Assembly (NCBI GenBank): GCA_963930775.1
Contig: OZ005698.1
Location: 868,001 to 932,000 of the forward strand
Reading direction: 5' to 3'
Length of the DNA: 64,000 bases
Source of the DNA: Cliona cf. orientalis
Taxonomy: Eukaryota > Porifera > Demospongiae > Clionaida > Clionaidae
Shown here: positions 1-10,078 of the stretch, piece after piece
How the letters are laid out: every line of letters starts with the position of its first letter
How positions within the stretch are numbered: the first letter of the stretch is position 1
Notes under the pieces: generated by a model
What the model saw: only the letters and a program-made list of their open reading frames with translations
The model's database searches: none
Told to the model about the DNA's origin: nothing
Made by a program: the position numbers and the translations under genes

Positions 1-59
1 TCCAGTCATCGATTATCAGTAACAATATTTGTCATTGAGCTACTGAACTGGCTGTTGTG

Positions 60-113
60 CCAGAGCTGATGGGGGTGCTCTAGCACCCTGAGCACCCCCC
101 TGGGTACGCCACT
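60..113. repeat. Possible hAT-type transposon end
   Basis: A GC-rich hairpin-like stretch rich in CACCC and GGGTG ends in TACGCCACTG. This resembles the CAGTGGCGTA terminus common in hAT elements. A related terminus occurs at 15490. Only one end can be seen. Confidence 0.35.
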
Positions 114-117
114 GGGC

Positions 118-778
118 CTAGCTACTTGAAATCTTATGTGAAATCTTGAAATCCCAACGAAAATCCGGAAATCTCAAGCAAAATCTCGGGATTTCGAAAT
201 CTCGTACAGTTTTTGGGTGTGTTTCGAACCCCTCGGTTCGAAACGAGAATGTCATCGATATATAAAACAACAACCCCAGAAATGCTGTGGAGTACAAATG
301 TAGGCGTTCCATGGTCTTTTGGAATATGCCAGGGGCCGATGCTACTCCAAATGGTAGCCTCGTATAGCAATATAGCCCCTTGTGTGTGTTGATCACACAT
401 AGCTTCTGCGATTCTTCGTCCAACAGAAGCTGTAGCTGGATACGCTCGGATGAGGTCGATGGTCGAGAAGATTTTACCATTTGCGGATGCAATTTTGGCA
501 AATGGGTCTTCAATTTTTGGAATTGGATAACGATTTAGTCGTGAAACTGGATTGACTATGACTCGGAAATCGCAACAGATTCGTACGGACTTTTTATCAC
601 TTTTGATAACTGGCACTATAGGTGCAGCCCAATCGGAACTGTCAATGGGCTCGAGTATACCCACTGTGACCAAACTCTCTGATACGCAACGGCATACTGA
701 ATCCCGTAACTCGTCGCCAGTTTTGTAGTGACTTAGATCACAGCAATAAGAATAATTTCTGATGCTTACAATGCACAC
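118..778 (-). pseudogene. Ty3/gypsy-like retrotransposon reverse transcriptase fragment
   Basis: Two minus-strand reading frames together cover the fingers and palm of a gypsy-type reverse transcriptase. The first (from 778) has a region resembling W-A-A-P-I-V-P-V and a conserved R-Y-P-I-P-K segment, then a strand ending F-S-T-I-D-L. The other frame carries [14 protein letters not shown]. The first frame resumes with the catalytic Y-I-D-D box (Y-I-D-D-I-L-V). The frame changes near 340-500 mean that it cannot make a full enzyme. No LTR, integrase, RNase H or primer-binding site is visible here, so this is a decayed internal piece. Its left side may continue outside the window. The family assignment is secure at the level of gypsy-like RT; the clade is not. 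Confidence 0.85.
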
Positions 779-874
779 ATTGACTCCAGAGAGAACTAAC
801 TCTTACAACCATGCATACACGTTTAATAAATAGACACAAAGCAGGAAGTAAACAAAACCACAATAAGCATTACA

Positions 875-3800
875 TCACAAATACAAATACATCGCATTAT
901 TGTTGGCTTTGAATTCTAGATCTTCTGGTAGCGGCTCAAGGCTCCCCTCTACTACTCCAGGTCCACTGACAGTACTTTCCCCCACAGTCCCTCCAGTAGT
1001 AGTATCAGAGGCAATTTTATCACTGCCTTCGAATTCAGCAGCCAATTGCAATCCAGCCCCTAGCTCGAGGCTCCCCTCTACTACTCCAGGTCCACTGACA
1101 GTACTTTCCCCCACAGTCCCTCCAGTAGTAGTATCAGAGGCAATTTTATCACTGCCTTCGAATTCAGTAGCCAATTGCAATCCAGCCCCTAGCTCGAGGC
1201 TCCCCTCTACTACTCCAGGTCCACTGACAGTACTTTCCTCCACAATCCCTCCAGTAGAAGTATCTCTTGGAACAATATTAACACTATCAATGAGCTTGAT
1301 GGCACCAATTCTTGCTCCAGCTGCTCCTCTACTGATAGCAATTTGGGACTGAATTTTTTTCCATTCATCACCAGCCCTCAGTTTTATGGGCTTGGGGTTT
1401 GGCACAATCAGATCATTCTCTTCTTTCTCACCCATAAGTGAGGTCTCAAGTGATCCTTCACTCTCACTGAATAGCTTCTTGATAAGTTGGTCGATTCCAG
1501 ATTTGCTATACTACAAAATTATTATGAGAAATGATAATACTATTATTATGAAATAAATAAAATGCGAACAACTTAACTGTTCTGTAAAACTTGCCAATGT
1601 TTCGACTAGATGCTCTAGTCATCCTCAGGGCAAAAGTGAAGTGATTTCGCACCTTGCTTCACTTTTGCCCTGAGGATGACTATAGAACATCTAATCGAAA
1701 CATCGGCAAGTTTTACCGAAGAGTTAAGTTGTCCACAGAGAATCTTCGTTTATTTCATGCAGATAGCAACTGAGAACAATGTCACTTCATTATTATTAGC
1801 TATATATTATGCATTATCATTATGTTGTAGGCACAAGCTCACTTTATGATTATTATTACGACCAGGTGCATGCATATATCCAGAAAAAATGCACTACACA
1901 GCTGCTGTAATGGCCATCATACTTGCCTATCAGCATATTTATGTTAACATTAATTTTTAGACTGAGAGTATTATAGAGGAGGGAGAGTGTCAAACTGCAC
2001 ATATGCTGTGTGTAACAGCTGTTTATACAGTTCATGACCGTTATAATGATATTCATGTTTGGAGGTCACCCTAATTCATAAACATTACAGCCGAGGCTAG
2101 TCTCGTCCCCAGACCCCACCCCCAAAATGAGGAAAGGGTCTGGTACATATTGAGCATTTTTTTGGGAGGGTACAATTCGTCATGACTCTCATGACAACGC
2201 ATTGTTTTGGCATAGCAACGCATCAACCGCTCTCATGTGCAGCAATAGCTGGTTATATAGCGTAGTATCACATGATAATCACATATAAGCCACATGGCGC
2301 GACTCTGATTGGTGTGACAGAATTCAGAAACGCCATGTCAGCAAGCCCAAGAAAGCGCTAGACGCATACCAGACCCTTTACTCCTTTGGGGGATGGGGTC
2401 TGGGGACGAGTCTAGGCTCAGGCCAGCCATGTGTGCACGTACAAGTATACCATGGTACATGTAATGCTAATGCTAGTGCTAGTGCATTCCAGAGTGACCT
2501 CCACAAATGAACCATGCTAACAGCTGCTGTTACATGCAGCATATACTGCCATTTACTCTCCCTCTCCCTCTTTATATACTGTACAGAGTTCAGCCCCCCC
2601 CCCCCCCCCCCCCCCGGATCGACTTACCCCCCTTGGAAGTTGGCCTTCCCTATATTACGTTATATGATGGGGATTGTCTCCCCCCCCCCCCCCCCTTAAA
2701 ATTTGCTGCTATGCATTTGCCCTCTCTTGAGCGAAATCCTGAAATAAACCTTGCTACATGTACCCTTGTTTAGACTTATATATAGGTACCATAGCCTTGC
2801 TGCCCTTATCATAACATTATTATACTACTTACTTGCAGATCATAAAGTACGCGATCATCAACGCTTATCTTCGTTACTCCACTCTCTTGAAAAACTTCAT
2901 ATAAGTCATCTGGTGAGCGTGTTACTAAGATGACGGACTTCATAAGAATGAACACCAGCTTAGTGCTTCCTGGACTGACTGCCTTCCATCCTATTGGAAT
3001 ATTATTCCGACCATTATACGTAGCTCTGTTTAATATATTGACTATTAATTTCTCTGTTTCAAGGATGGTTTTATCTTCCCAACCCTCAACGATCATGGTC
3101 AATTCTATGCAGTAATCTGGTACAGGAAAACTGATGTCAATTAAATCTCTCAGCTTCGTGCTCGCCTTAAAGGTTGCAAGTTTGCTAGTATATTCTTTAA
3201 TCTTTTGATGCATGTCATCAATAGGCACATCTTGGAGTATATGAGTTAGAATTTCTGGTGACATGTAGCTCCAGTACTTTAACTCAGTCAGATTATCAAA
3301 TAATTCTTTGATAGTTGAGGAAGCAAGAGTCCTGCGCCTTATCTTCGAATAGTTATCGTCTGTTTGATATTGCCTTTTAATAGACACAGGCAACATTCTA
3401 AATCTCTGTATGATCTTATCCAGATGCTCTTGATTACAAAATTTTGTTAGTGTAGCTTCAGTACATACAATGAGATCGAAAAATTCCCTTTCTAGTTCCT
3501 CCAGAGTCAATTTCACTTGTTCCACCTCTTGTGCCACCAGTACACTTGGTGAACTTGGCAATGATCTTGGAGGGGATAAGCCCTCAGCTCCACTACTACT
3601 TGAAGGCGAGGGAGGAAAAATTAAACTAGAGCACTGAGTGCATGCATTTGCTGTCACTGTGATATGTTTGGTCTGGGCATCATGATTTGCAGATCTGCTC
3701 TTGATCGACATCAACCCAATTATGTATTCTGCTAAGTCAGTTCTATTGATTTGAAGAAGTGCTTGTATCATTGCTCCGTATGTTGCCTTAGAACCACATC

Positions 3801-4023
3801 TGCGCTTCCAGCATTCAAGAAATTTCATCGGCCGCAATTCTGCCTCTTTGGACTTGATATTGTCAATCTCCAAAGTTGGAATTCCCACGAATGTGGCCAG
3901 CATTTCCCATCCATCTAGCTTGGTAGCAAAATCCCGTACATGATCATCACTAAATGGTTGTTGCAGAGTAGAGTTGTCGATTTTCCATCGTGTTAGCAAT
4001 TCTTCAAAGCTCGGAACTGCCAT
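875..4023 (-). CDS. Death-domain protein A with 43-residue C-terminal tandem repeats
   Basis: Two exons are read: 4023-2833 (397 codons, starts MAVPSFEELL) and 1510-875 (211 codons plus stop), joined in phase 0 at a GTAAGT donor and TAG acceptor, giving about 608 aa. Residues 1-105 form a Death-domain-like helical bundle (W-K-I-D, L-D-G-W-E-M-L-A, M-I-Q-A-L-L-Q-I-N-R-T-D-L-A). Residues 120-165 are a Ser/Pro-rich linker. Residues 170-290 are helical, and 290-397 are a beta-rich stretch containing V-P-D-Y-C-I-E-L and P-G-S-T-K-L-V-F. The second exon carries nearly three copies of a 43-residue repeat (129 bp units), rich in Gly, Glu, Ser and Thr. The gene is divergent from an RPA1 5' fragment. 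It shares its first exon plan with the D genes in the RPA1 intron but lacks their caspase-like part. A signalling adaptor role is inferred from the Death domain only. Confidence 0.75.
940..1330 (-). repeat. In-frame 129 bp tandem repeat
   Basis: Three units with a period of 129 bp start near 940, 1069 and 1198. They are almost identical in the first two copies and shortened in the last. The period is exactly 43 codons, so copy-number change keeps gene A in frame. Confidence 0.9.
1549..1758. mobile_element. Palindromic MITE in gene A intron
   Basis: A near-perfect hairpin of about 210 bp. The left arm (ATGAAATAAAT, then AACAACTTAACT, AAAACTTGCC, ATGTTTCGA, CATCCTCAGGGC) is mirrored on the other side around a short centre near 1648. 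There is no coding capacity. It is probably a short non-autonomous inverted-repeat element. Confidence 0.75.
2098..2414. mobile_element. TAGTCTCGTCCCC-type MITE
   Basis: The element begins TAGTCTCGTCCCCAGACCCC and ends with the reverse complement (GGGGTCTGGGGACGAGTCTA). It is about 317 bp with no coding capacity. Isolated copies of the same terminus lie at 4043-4070 and 16058-16110, in the promoters of genes A and B, so the family is repeated in the window. Confidence 0.75.
2594..2695. repeat. Two poly-C runs
   Basis: Uninterrupted C runs of about 22 (2594-2615) and 16 (2680-2695) bases in the intron of gene A. Run lengths of this kind are easily mis-sequenced. Confidence 0.9.
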
Positions 4024-4227
4024 AGTTTGGTGGTAGCTTTAGTCTCGTCCCCAGACCCACCCCCTTTCATATTAACGCATGCGCGCGCATACGGGCAGCA
4101 GATTATCATGTGATAGTAATGTGACCTTCGATTTATGCGCGGGGTTTGGCGGGAAGAAATCAACTGTGCGTGCCTCTGCCTGCTTTTTGCTCGATTTTAC
4201 ATCCTTACCGTTCCACACCAAGAAGAG
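4024..4227. promoter_or_regulatory. Bidirectional promoter with E2F site (copy 1)
   Basis: A 204 bp gap lies between the divergent starts of gene A (minus) and the RPA1 5' fragment (plus). It contains a CG-rich ACGCATGCGCGCGCAT stretch (NRF1-like), TATCATGTGATAG, and the E2F consensus TTTGGCGGGAAG at 4145-4156. The arrangement is repeated almost base for base at 16042-16274 in front of the complete RPA1. E2F control suits a replication gene; that link is established knowledge, and use here is inferred. Confidence 0.6.
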
Positions 4228-4461
4228 ATGGGTGAAGTACCAAACCTGACAAATGGTGCCATTCGAGTAAGTCTGCCTGAAAATTCTTCTTTAGCCCACA
4301 GCTGTGAAGGTTGTGTTGTGTGCGCTTCCTTGCTCCAGGACATTCTGGCGGGAATGCAGCTGTCCAGACCTGTTGTACAAGTCTTGGTGAGCGCGCTGAG
4401 TAGCTATATATGTGTATATTAATAGTAACTCAACAAAAAAATTATGCTACTGACAAGACTG

Positions 4462-6621
4462 TAGCGTAATGTGCCAATTACCGACAGGTACCAACTATCG
4501 GAAATACGGGTATCAATTTAAAACTTATCTACTGTACACAGTATATGGCATAGTAAAAAGCTTAAGGTACCATTTAATTGCGTGGGCGTGAGCGTCAGGA
4601 ATGGCTAATTCAATTAGCGAATCGTGAAGGGGCGTGGCCGAAGAGGCCATACGAGTGCTTTTGGTCGAAGGTGGGCGTGTCCAGAATCGGCCAGGGATGA
4701 TTATGCGCGTGTAATTAGCGACCGGAAGTGGCCCCTGAAGAAAAGGCCGGTAATTGCCCACATCAAAGCAAGATCAAAGCATTCTTTCTTAACTATTAAC
4801 CGCAACGACTTAATTAAACACTAAGTAGAAAAAAAGAAAAGATTTAAATAATTAAATAATTAAATAATCTAATTCATGGGGGGTTTGGGAGTACTTGGGG
4901 ACATAATTTTTACATGGGCACGCAGAATGGGTCGAAACTAGAGATTTGACCGGACAGATTTTTGATTCACACCTTAGAATTAAAGTTACGGCTCTTTGAA
5001 GTTTTCCCATATGTTTGTACAGGGAAGCCATGCGTTTGCAATGTTTTCCGCCCACGCGCTACGTGAAAAACGGGGAATCCCCGTTAGGCACGCGCACACA
5101 AACGTGACGACCTTTACCTACTTTGGTCAAAATTGGAGTATAGGGTGCCTGCTTGCATTGTATGGCTCTACTAAGCATCCAGCTCAACTATGTGGTGGTT
5201 TTGGACTTTTTTTCTGCTTAGTGTTCTGGTCTCCTTGAAAAAAAAAAAAAAAAAAAAAAAAAAGCTTATTAGGCCTAATTAAGCATGTGGGCGTGTTCCT
5301 GGCACTGTGTGGAGTGTGTGCGTGTGCGTTAATGCAGGTTTTATTGCTTCCGATTGGGCGTGGCTTCACGGGACAGTGCTTGGACATCGGCGCCTGGGAC
5401 TTGGCCTCGGCGATAGGTGGGCGTGTCCCGGAAGCGGTGGTGACCTTTGAACCCCGCGAGGAGGCTTTGGGGGCGTGGCAGGAGGTCAAAGGTGAGGCCA
5501 TGTCTGTTAATGAGGCACTGTACGGCGGTGCGATCGAGGGGCCTGTACGGCTGGACGGAAGCTGACGATGGTTTGAAGCGGATGTGGTTGCGATGACGTG
5601 TTGTTACTCCGCCCACACAGGAAATGAGGTGAGCTCTTGCGTGGGCGGTGTGGCAGAACGGCCTCCAAGTGTTTGTGTGTGTTTTGGCCTTGAGGAAGCT
5701 GTACGTTTTAATTGGGATTGATTGTGGGCTTCCGGTGGACATCCGGTGGTTAGTAGGCACTTGATTGAGAATGGTGGTCCTTGGGGAACAGGGTGGGGCT
5801 GTTTTGGGCGTGGCCTGGCCCCTCCCTTCCGGCTCGGCTTCCGGTCCATGGAGGATATTAAATGAACACTTCCGGCTCTAGCAGCCACACCCCTGAGACC
5901 TGTGCAATTAAAAGGGCGTGGTTACACAACATGCACCTCACTAATGACTTTGATGTGGTTTAGGTGTCATATCCCCCACCTCACGCCCACGCAATTTAAT
6001 GGTACCTTAATATCGACATTGGGCCTTAGTATAGGCAGTGGGCGTGGCGCGTTTAATAATAACTTCGCGTGGTCGATCGCGACTCGCTTCTCTGCTTCAG
6101 GCTGGAATTTTGAAGGTAAGTTTTGCTCCATTTGTGATAAGATGACCCTCGCAGTGTCTTACTTTCTCAATACAGGGGCAAAGACGCGATGGTGCTGTTC
6201 CCGAGGCGCTTCTGCCAAGTTTGAAAAAACGATAAAGATCGAACAAGCTCACCTATGAACATGAAGTTGTCTCAGTAGTTAGAGCTCATGATTATGCACC
6301 TGCTAGTATTTTTTACATAATTTTCTTACCCTTGGATTGCATGCACTGTGATGACAAAGCTCCAAGTGACGATAATTGATTGTATTGAAAGTATACGGTG
6401 TGCCGATAATACGTACCGACTGTTGATAACTGGCATTCGCAATTATAAGCTAAAATTGCCATTGCAGATGTATTTTGATCGGCAGCCCCCTGATACTTTA
6501 GGTACTTGTAGCCCTGGCGACGCCCTACCTGTTGGTCCAAGTGCGAAGTTCAGGCGATGTTCCTAAGCAACAGCACACGCGGGAGAAAACCGTATGTCGA
6601 TAATTGGCACTTTACGCTATA
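4462..6621. mobile_element. Outer 2.2 kb inverted-repeat element in orphan RPA1 intron
   Basis: The left end TAGCGTAATGTGCCAATTAC and the right end (reverse complement TAGCGTAAAGTGCCAATTAT, ending 6621) match over about 25 bp. The corresponding intron of the full RPA1 (16434-16769) lacks this segment, which supports insertion. No transposase frame was recognised. A second element is nested at 4566-6006. Confidence 0.6.
4566..6006. mobile_element. TTAA-flanked 1.4 kb element (piggyBac-like target site)
   Basis: The ends GGTACCATTTAATTGCGTGG and its reverse complement match over 27 bp with one mismatch, and each end is flanked by TTAA (4562-4565 and 6007-6010). TTAA duplication is the piggyBac signature. 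The interior is GC-rich with many GGGCGTGG motifs on both strands and holds a 26-base poly-A run at 5238-5263. Short open frames occur on both strands, but none resembles a transposase, so it is probably non-autonomous. Confidence 0.65.
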
Positions 6622-7043
6622 TAGCTAGATTCATGATCTTCATGTTTGTGTTTCTATCCCTCATAAGCCCACTCAATTTTAGGCAACACCTAAACCCACA
6701 CCACTATAATAATCATTGTACATTTCGCAGAACATGAAGAAGATTCAGTCGAACGGTGGTCCAGATCGATACCGGCTCCAGGTGTCCGACGGCCTGCACT
6801 ACCAGCCCTGCATGCTGGCCGCACAGATGAATGACAGGGTCCAGAGCGGAGAGCTGTGCAAGTGGACGGTCATGGAGATCGAGGGATACATCATCAACAT
6901 CATCCCCCAGAAGAAGTGAGGGCGATTTAGTGTTCTAGTTCCCCAGTGCATGTGATGTATGCTTACCTTCTTCAAGTACACTGATCAGATGACAGGTGGA
7001 GAGATACCACATTGTGTTGACACCCCATGATCCTGTTCCAGTA

Positions 7044-8928
7044 CAGTGCAACCTCGATTATCCGGATCCCTTTGTCCACTGGCTGATCGCTGCCATACCG
7101 GATAAGTGAAATGTCCGGATAATTGAAATACCTACATTTCTCGCCTGATTTATGATACCTAGCCTATAAACGATACCTATACAGTATGATCATGGCCAGC
7201 AGTGTTCAGAAAAGTACTTTGGTCAGTCAATTTTGGCCAAGGCAAGCCTGTACAGTCGTTAGGCCAGCGGTCCAAAATAGTACAAACGTTGCAGATCCAG
7301 GAAGTGCATCCGGTGGCACATTCCAGTGCATGCAATTTTTGCCGTTTTTTATCTATTTTTCTTATCTGTTCTATCTAGGCCATCTTTCACTTCTAGGACT
7401 CCAAACAAAGACCAGAAGACAGAGGAACTCTTCTACTTTCTGCTCGTTCAAGTCCTATAACCCGGAGACATTCATGAGCTCCGCGGCGACCGCTTTTGTG
7501 CATGCTACTCGCAAGCGCTCACAAAAAGTGCCTCGCGCAAAAAGTGGCACGTTTTGGTTCCCTAGGATGGATTCCCATGATTCAAGTATCATTCAATAGC
7601 TCTTGTACAGCTCTACAATATAAGACTGGAACGAAGTTTTTCCATTGAGCGGTTCCAGAGTTACACGGCATCAAAAAATCAGAAAATTTCAGTACAACCG
7701 CGTGGTATTCTCCGAAGTTTTGTCGAGTGTCTGACGATTTGTCCAGTAAATGCCAAGGAGGGGAGTGCTCAATATGAAGCTCCAAGTTTCTAGGGAGTAG
7801 ACATCATCATTCAAATGGTTAGTTTCTTTCTATATTCAAATCTTCAAGCAAATATTATATAATGAAGTCCAGGGATGAGGGTGAGCCTTGCCAGCTGAAA
7901 TGGCAAGAGTAGATACCTATGCCATAATTTGTGTAAATCAGCTGACAATGAAGCTGAAAAGCACAAGTTCACATCCATGGAGGTGAAATAAGATAGCAAT
8001 CTTCCCAGGTACCACCTGTCTCTTTCTATCTCTCCCCCATTCTTACACACACCCCTACCCCTTGTATATGCACGTGCACAATCTCTTAGGTGACGGTCAG
8101 CTATTGACGAGTGTGAGACGGTGAGAGAGGGAGCAATGGAGTTCCACCGCCAAAGAGAAGGTGCTGCCTAGGCCTCAGGTATAGCTTTTGTTTTGAAGCT
8201 ATCTTCTGAGGTACTAGCTACTCGGTCTAGGTCCTCGCACCATCCCTGTGGCTGCTTGAGCACTTACTCTGTCAACTGGAGCTGTCAGTGTGTCATGATG
8301 GCATAGGAGACTGGTTATGAAAGCTTTAACAACCTTCTGCAAACCTTTAAGAAGGCCTTTGATGGCTGCATAATATCTTTGTACCACCTAGAAAGTTCTG
8401 TCATTGATTTATACGTATTTTATTCAATGTTTCTATGATAAAATAACAAACTTTTTAACAGCGTGTAACTTTGGAACCGCTCGATGGAAAAACTTCATTC
8501 CAGTCTCATATTGTAGAGCAACACAAGAGCTATTGAATGGTACTTGAATCATGGGAATCCATCCTAGGGAACCAAAACGTGCCACTTTTTGCGCGAGGCA
8601 CTTTTTGTGAGCGCTTAAGAGTAGCATGCACAAAAGCGGTCGCCGTGGAGCTCATGAATGTCTCTGGGTTATGGGATTTAAACGAGCAGAAAGTAGAAGA
8701 GTTCCTCTGTCTTCTGGTCTTTGTTTGGAGTCCTAGAAGTGAAAGATGGCCTACCTAGGCCTAACGACTGTGTAGAGTCCATAGCTCATCGCTCAATCTA
8801 TAACCACACCCACAAACGATCATCGGTCACGCCTTCTGCGCATGCGTGGTAATGTATTTCTAGGTCTCTGGCAGTCTGGATAATCGAGGTTCCGGATAAA
8901 CGAGGTCCAGATAACCGAGGTTGCATTG
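7044..8928. mobile_element. Pogo/Tigger-type foldback MITE
   Basis: The ends CAGTGCAACCTCGATTATCC and (right, reversed) CAATGCAACCTCGGTTATC are flanked by TA on both sides. They match the CAG-TACAACCTCGATTATCCG terminus known from pogo/Tigger elements. The arms are long inverted repeats: roughly 7380-7690 pairs with 8430-8760 with high identity. No transposase frame is visible in the centre (7700-8430). Confidence 0.8.
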
Positions 8929-9445
8929 TACCACTTTATCTGTTAAGTATATTCAAGTCACTGATGCTATATCTGGTGGTGCGAATGAATCATCTTTTCC
9001 ACAATGCCATAATAATTATAATTCTGCATCATGATAATAATGATATACCAGTATAATTATCATTCTCTTATAGGGAGCAATAGGTACTTCTACTTCTGAT
9101 AGCGCTGGGGCAGCGGCAGCTGGTGGACATGCAAGTCTCTATCGTACACTGTATCCTGATTGACGCTGATACTTAACACTCCATAGGCTTCGTAGGTATC
9201 AAAAGATTGAGCTCCTTCTTGGAAAGACCGTGGGTGGTGATAGATTCCAGCAATACACACATTTAGCTCAATGCATCCTTGTTACACACTTTGCAGTCCA
9301 CCTAATTTGGGATCCTGATAGGCAGCTCGTGTAGTGTGCACTGATTCCTCTGCGTCGACCATTAATTTTATAGTTTGGTCTTGCCAATCTCGCACTTGAA
9401 TTTTTATCAACATTCTAATCATTTTTATTGCGTCCTTTAACGTGA
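8929..9445. other. AT-rich spacer, nothing recognised
   Basis: No gene is recognised. A short Ala/Gly-coding stretch after TTATAG at 9073-9140 could be mistaken for an exon, but it has no supporting partner. Confidence 0.5.
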
Positions 9446-9656
9446 TACCGTAGGTCGGGTTTTAATTGTGAGTATCTATTAATTGCGAATTGCGAGTTTT
9501 TGTACGTTTTGCAATTAATAGATTCGCAAACATGAACGTGCACGTATATTACAGTACGGTACGGAGTCGTCTATCGCAATTATTGGATTCGCAATTTAGC
9601 CTGACTTGACTACAACGCAATTATTAAACTATGCAATTAAAACCTGTCCTACGGTA
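9446..9656. mobile_element. TACCGTAGGT-type MITE, copy 1
   Basis: It begins TACCGTAGGTCGGGTTTTAA and ends in the reversed counterpart (CCTGTCCTACGGTA). The interior has repeated ATTCGCAA / TTGCGAAT motifs. A related copy lies at 31450-31982. Confidence 0.75.
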
Positions 9657-10078
9657 TTATGCATTATTATTGTGTATGGATTGTCCACAACTTCTGTCAA
9701 TATCCTGCAAATTTTGATTTGATGGGGGTTGGCAAGTATGCTGCCAAGGAGCATGGAAGGATGGATCTATGGTGGAAGGTGGTGTAAAGGTCCTGAGCAA
9801 TTGTCACCAGAACTGGAGAACGAAGCATGCATTTTCAGCAAAATCCATGCATTTGAAATACCATAAAGAATATTTTATGATAAACACCGTGCTTAAGACT
9901 CACAAACAAGGTATATAACAGTTAGTTATGTAACAGTTATAGTGAGTTAACAGACATGCATGCAGACACAGAATGACAACATGCAGTAGCTGAGTTTTAA
10001 CAATAATAATACTATTATAATAAGATTAGTTTTTATAATAATATTAATTCTTGGACTGGCCAATATTAACAATGGACT
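9657..10078. other. Non-coding stretch, nothing recognised
   Basis: AT-rich 3' flank of gene B. There are no convincing open frames or repeats. Confidence 0.5.

Larger units (their letters stand above)
4228..6919 (+). pseudogene. Orphan RPA1 5' duplicate encoding only the RPA70N domain
   Basis: Exon 1 (4228-4386, 53 codons) and exon 2 (6731-6915) are close copies of the first two exons of the full RPA1 at 16275 and 16770. Read through, they give about 115 residues and then TGA at 6917-6919, where the complete gene has its GTAAGT donor (here GTGAGG). No counterpart of RPA1 exons 3-12 follows before gene B. The open frame is undamaged over the whole RPA70N domain, the OB fold that recruits checkpoint and repair proteins. 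It is therefore either a decaying partial duplicate or a stand-alone RPA70N miniprotein. The intron is swollen by nested transposons (4462-6621). Confidence 0.75.

Noticed and set aside
900-1352. Plus-strand 150-codon frame over the gene A repeats
   Set aside because: Antisense shadow of the in-frame 129 bp repeats. The minus frame has splice continuity with exon 1 of gene A.
5184-5888. Several overlapping open frames on both strands in the GC-rich TTAA element
   Set aside because: GC-rich sequence opens frames by chance. None resembles a transposase or other family.
9073-9145. Possible extra exon of the RPA1 5' duplicate (Gly/Ala-rich after TTATAG)
   Set aside because: No similarity to RPA1 exon 3 or 4, no convincing donor, and the upstream exon already stops.
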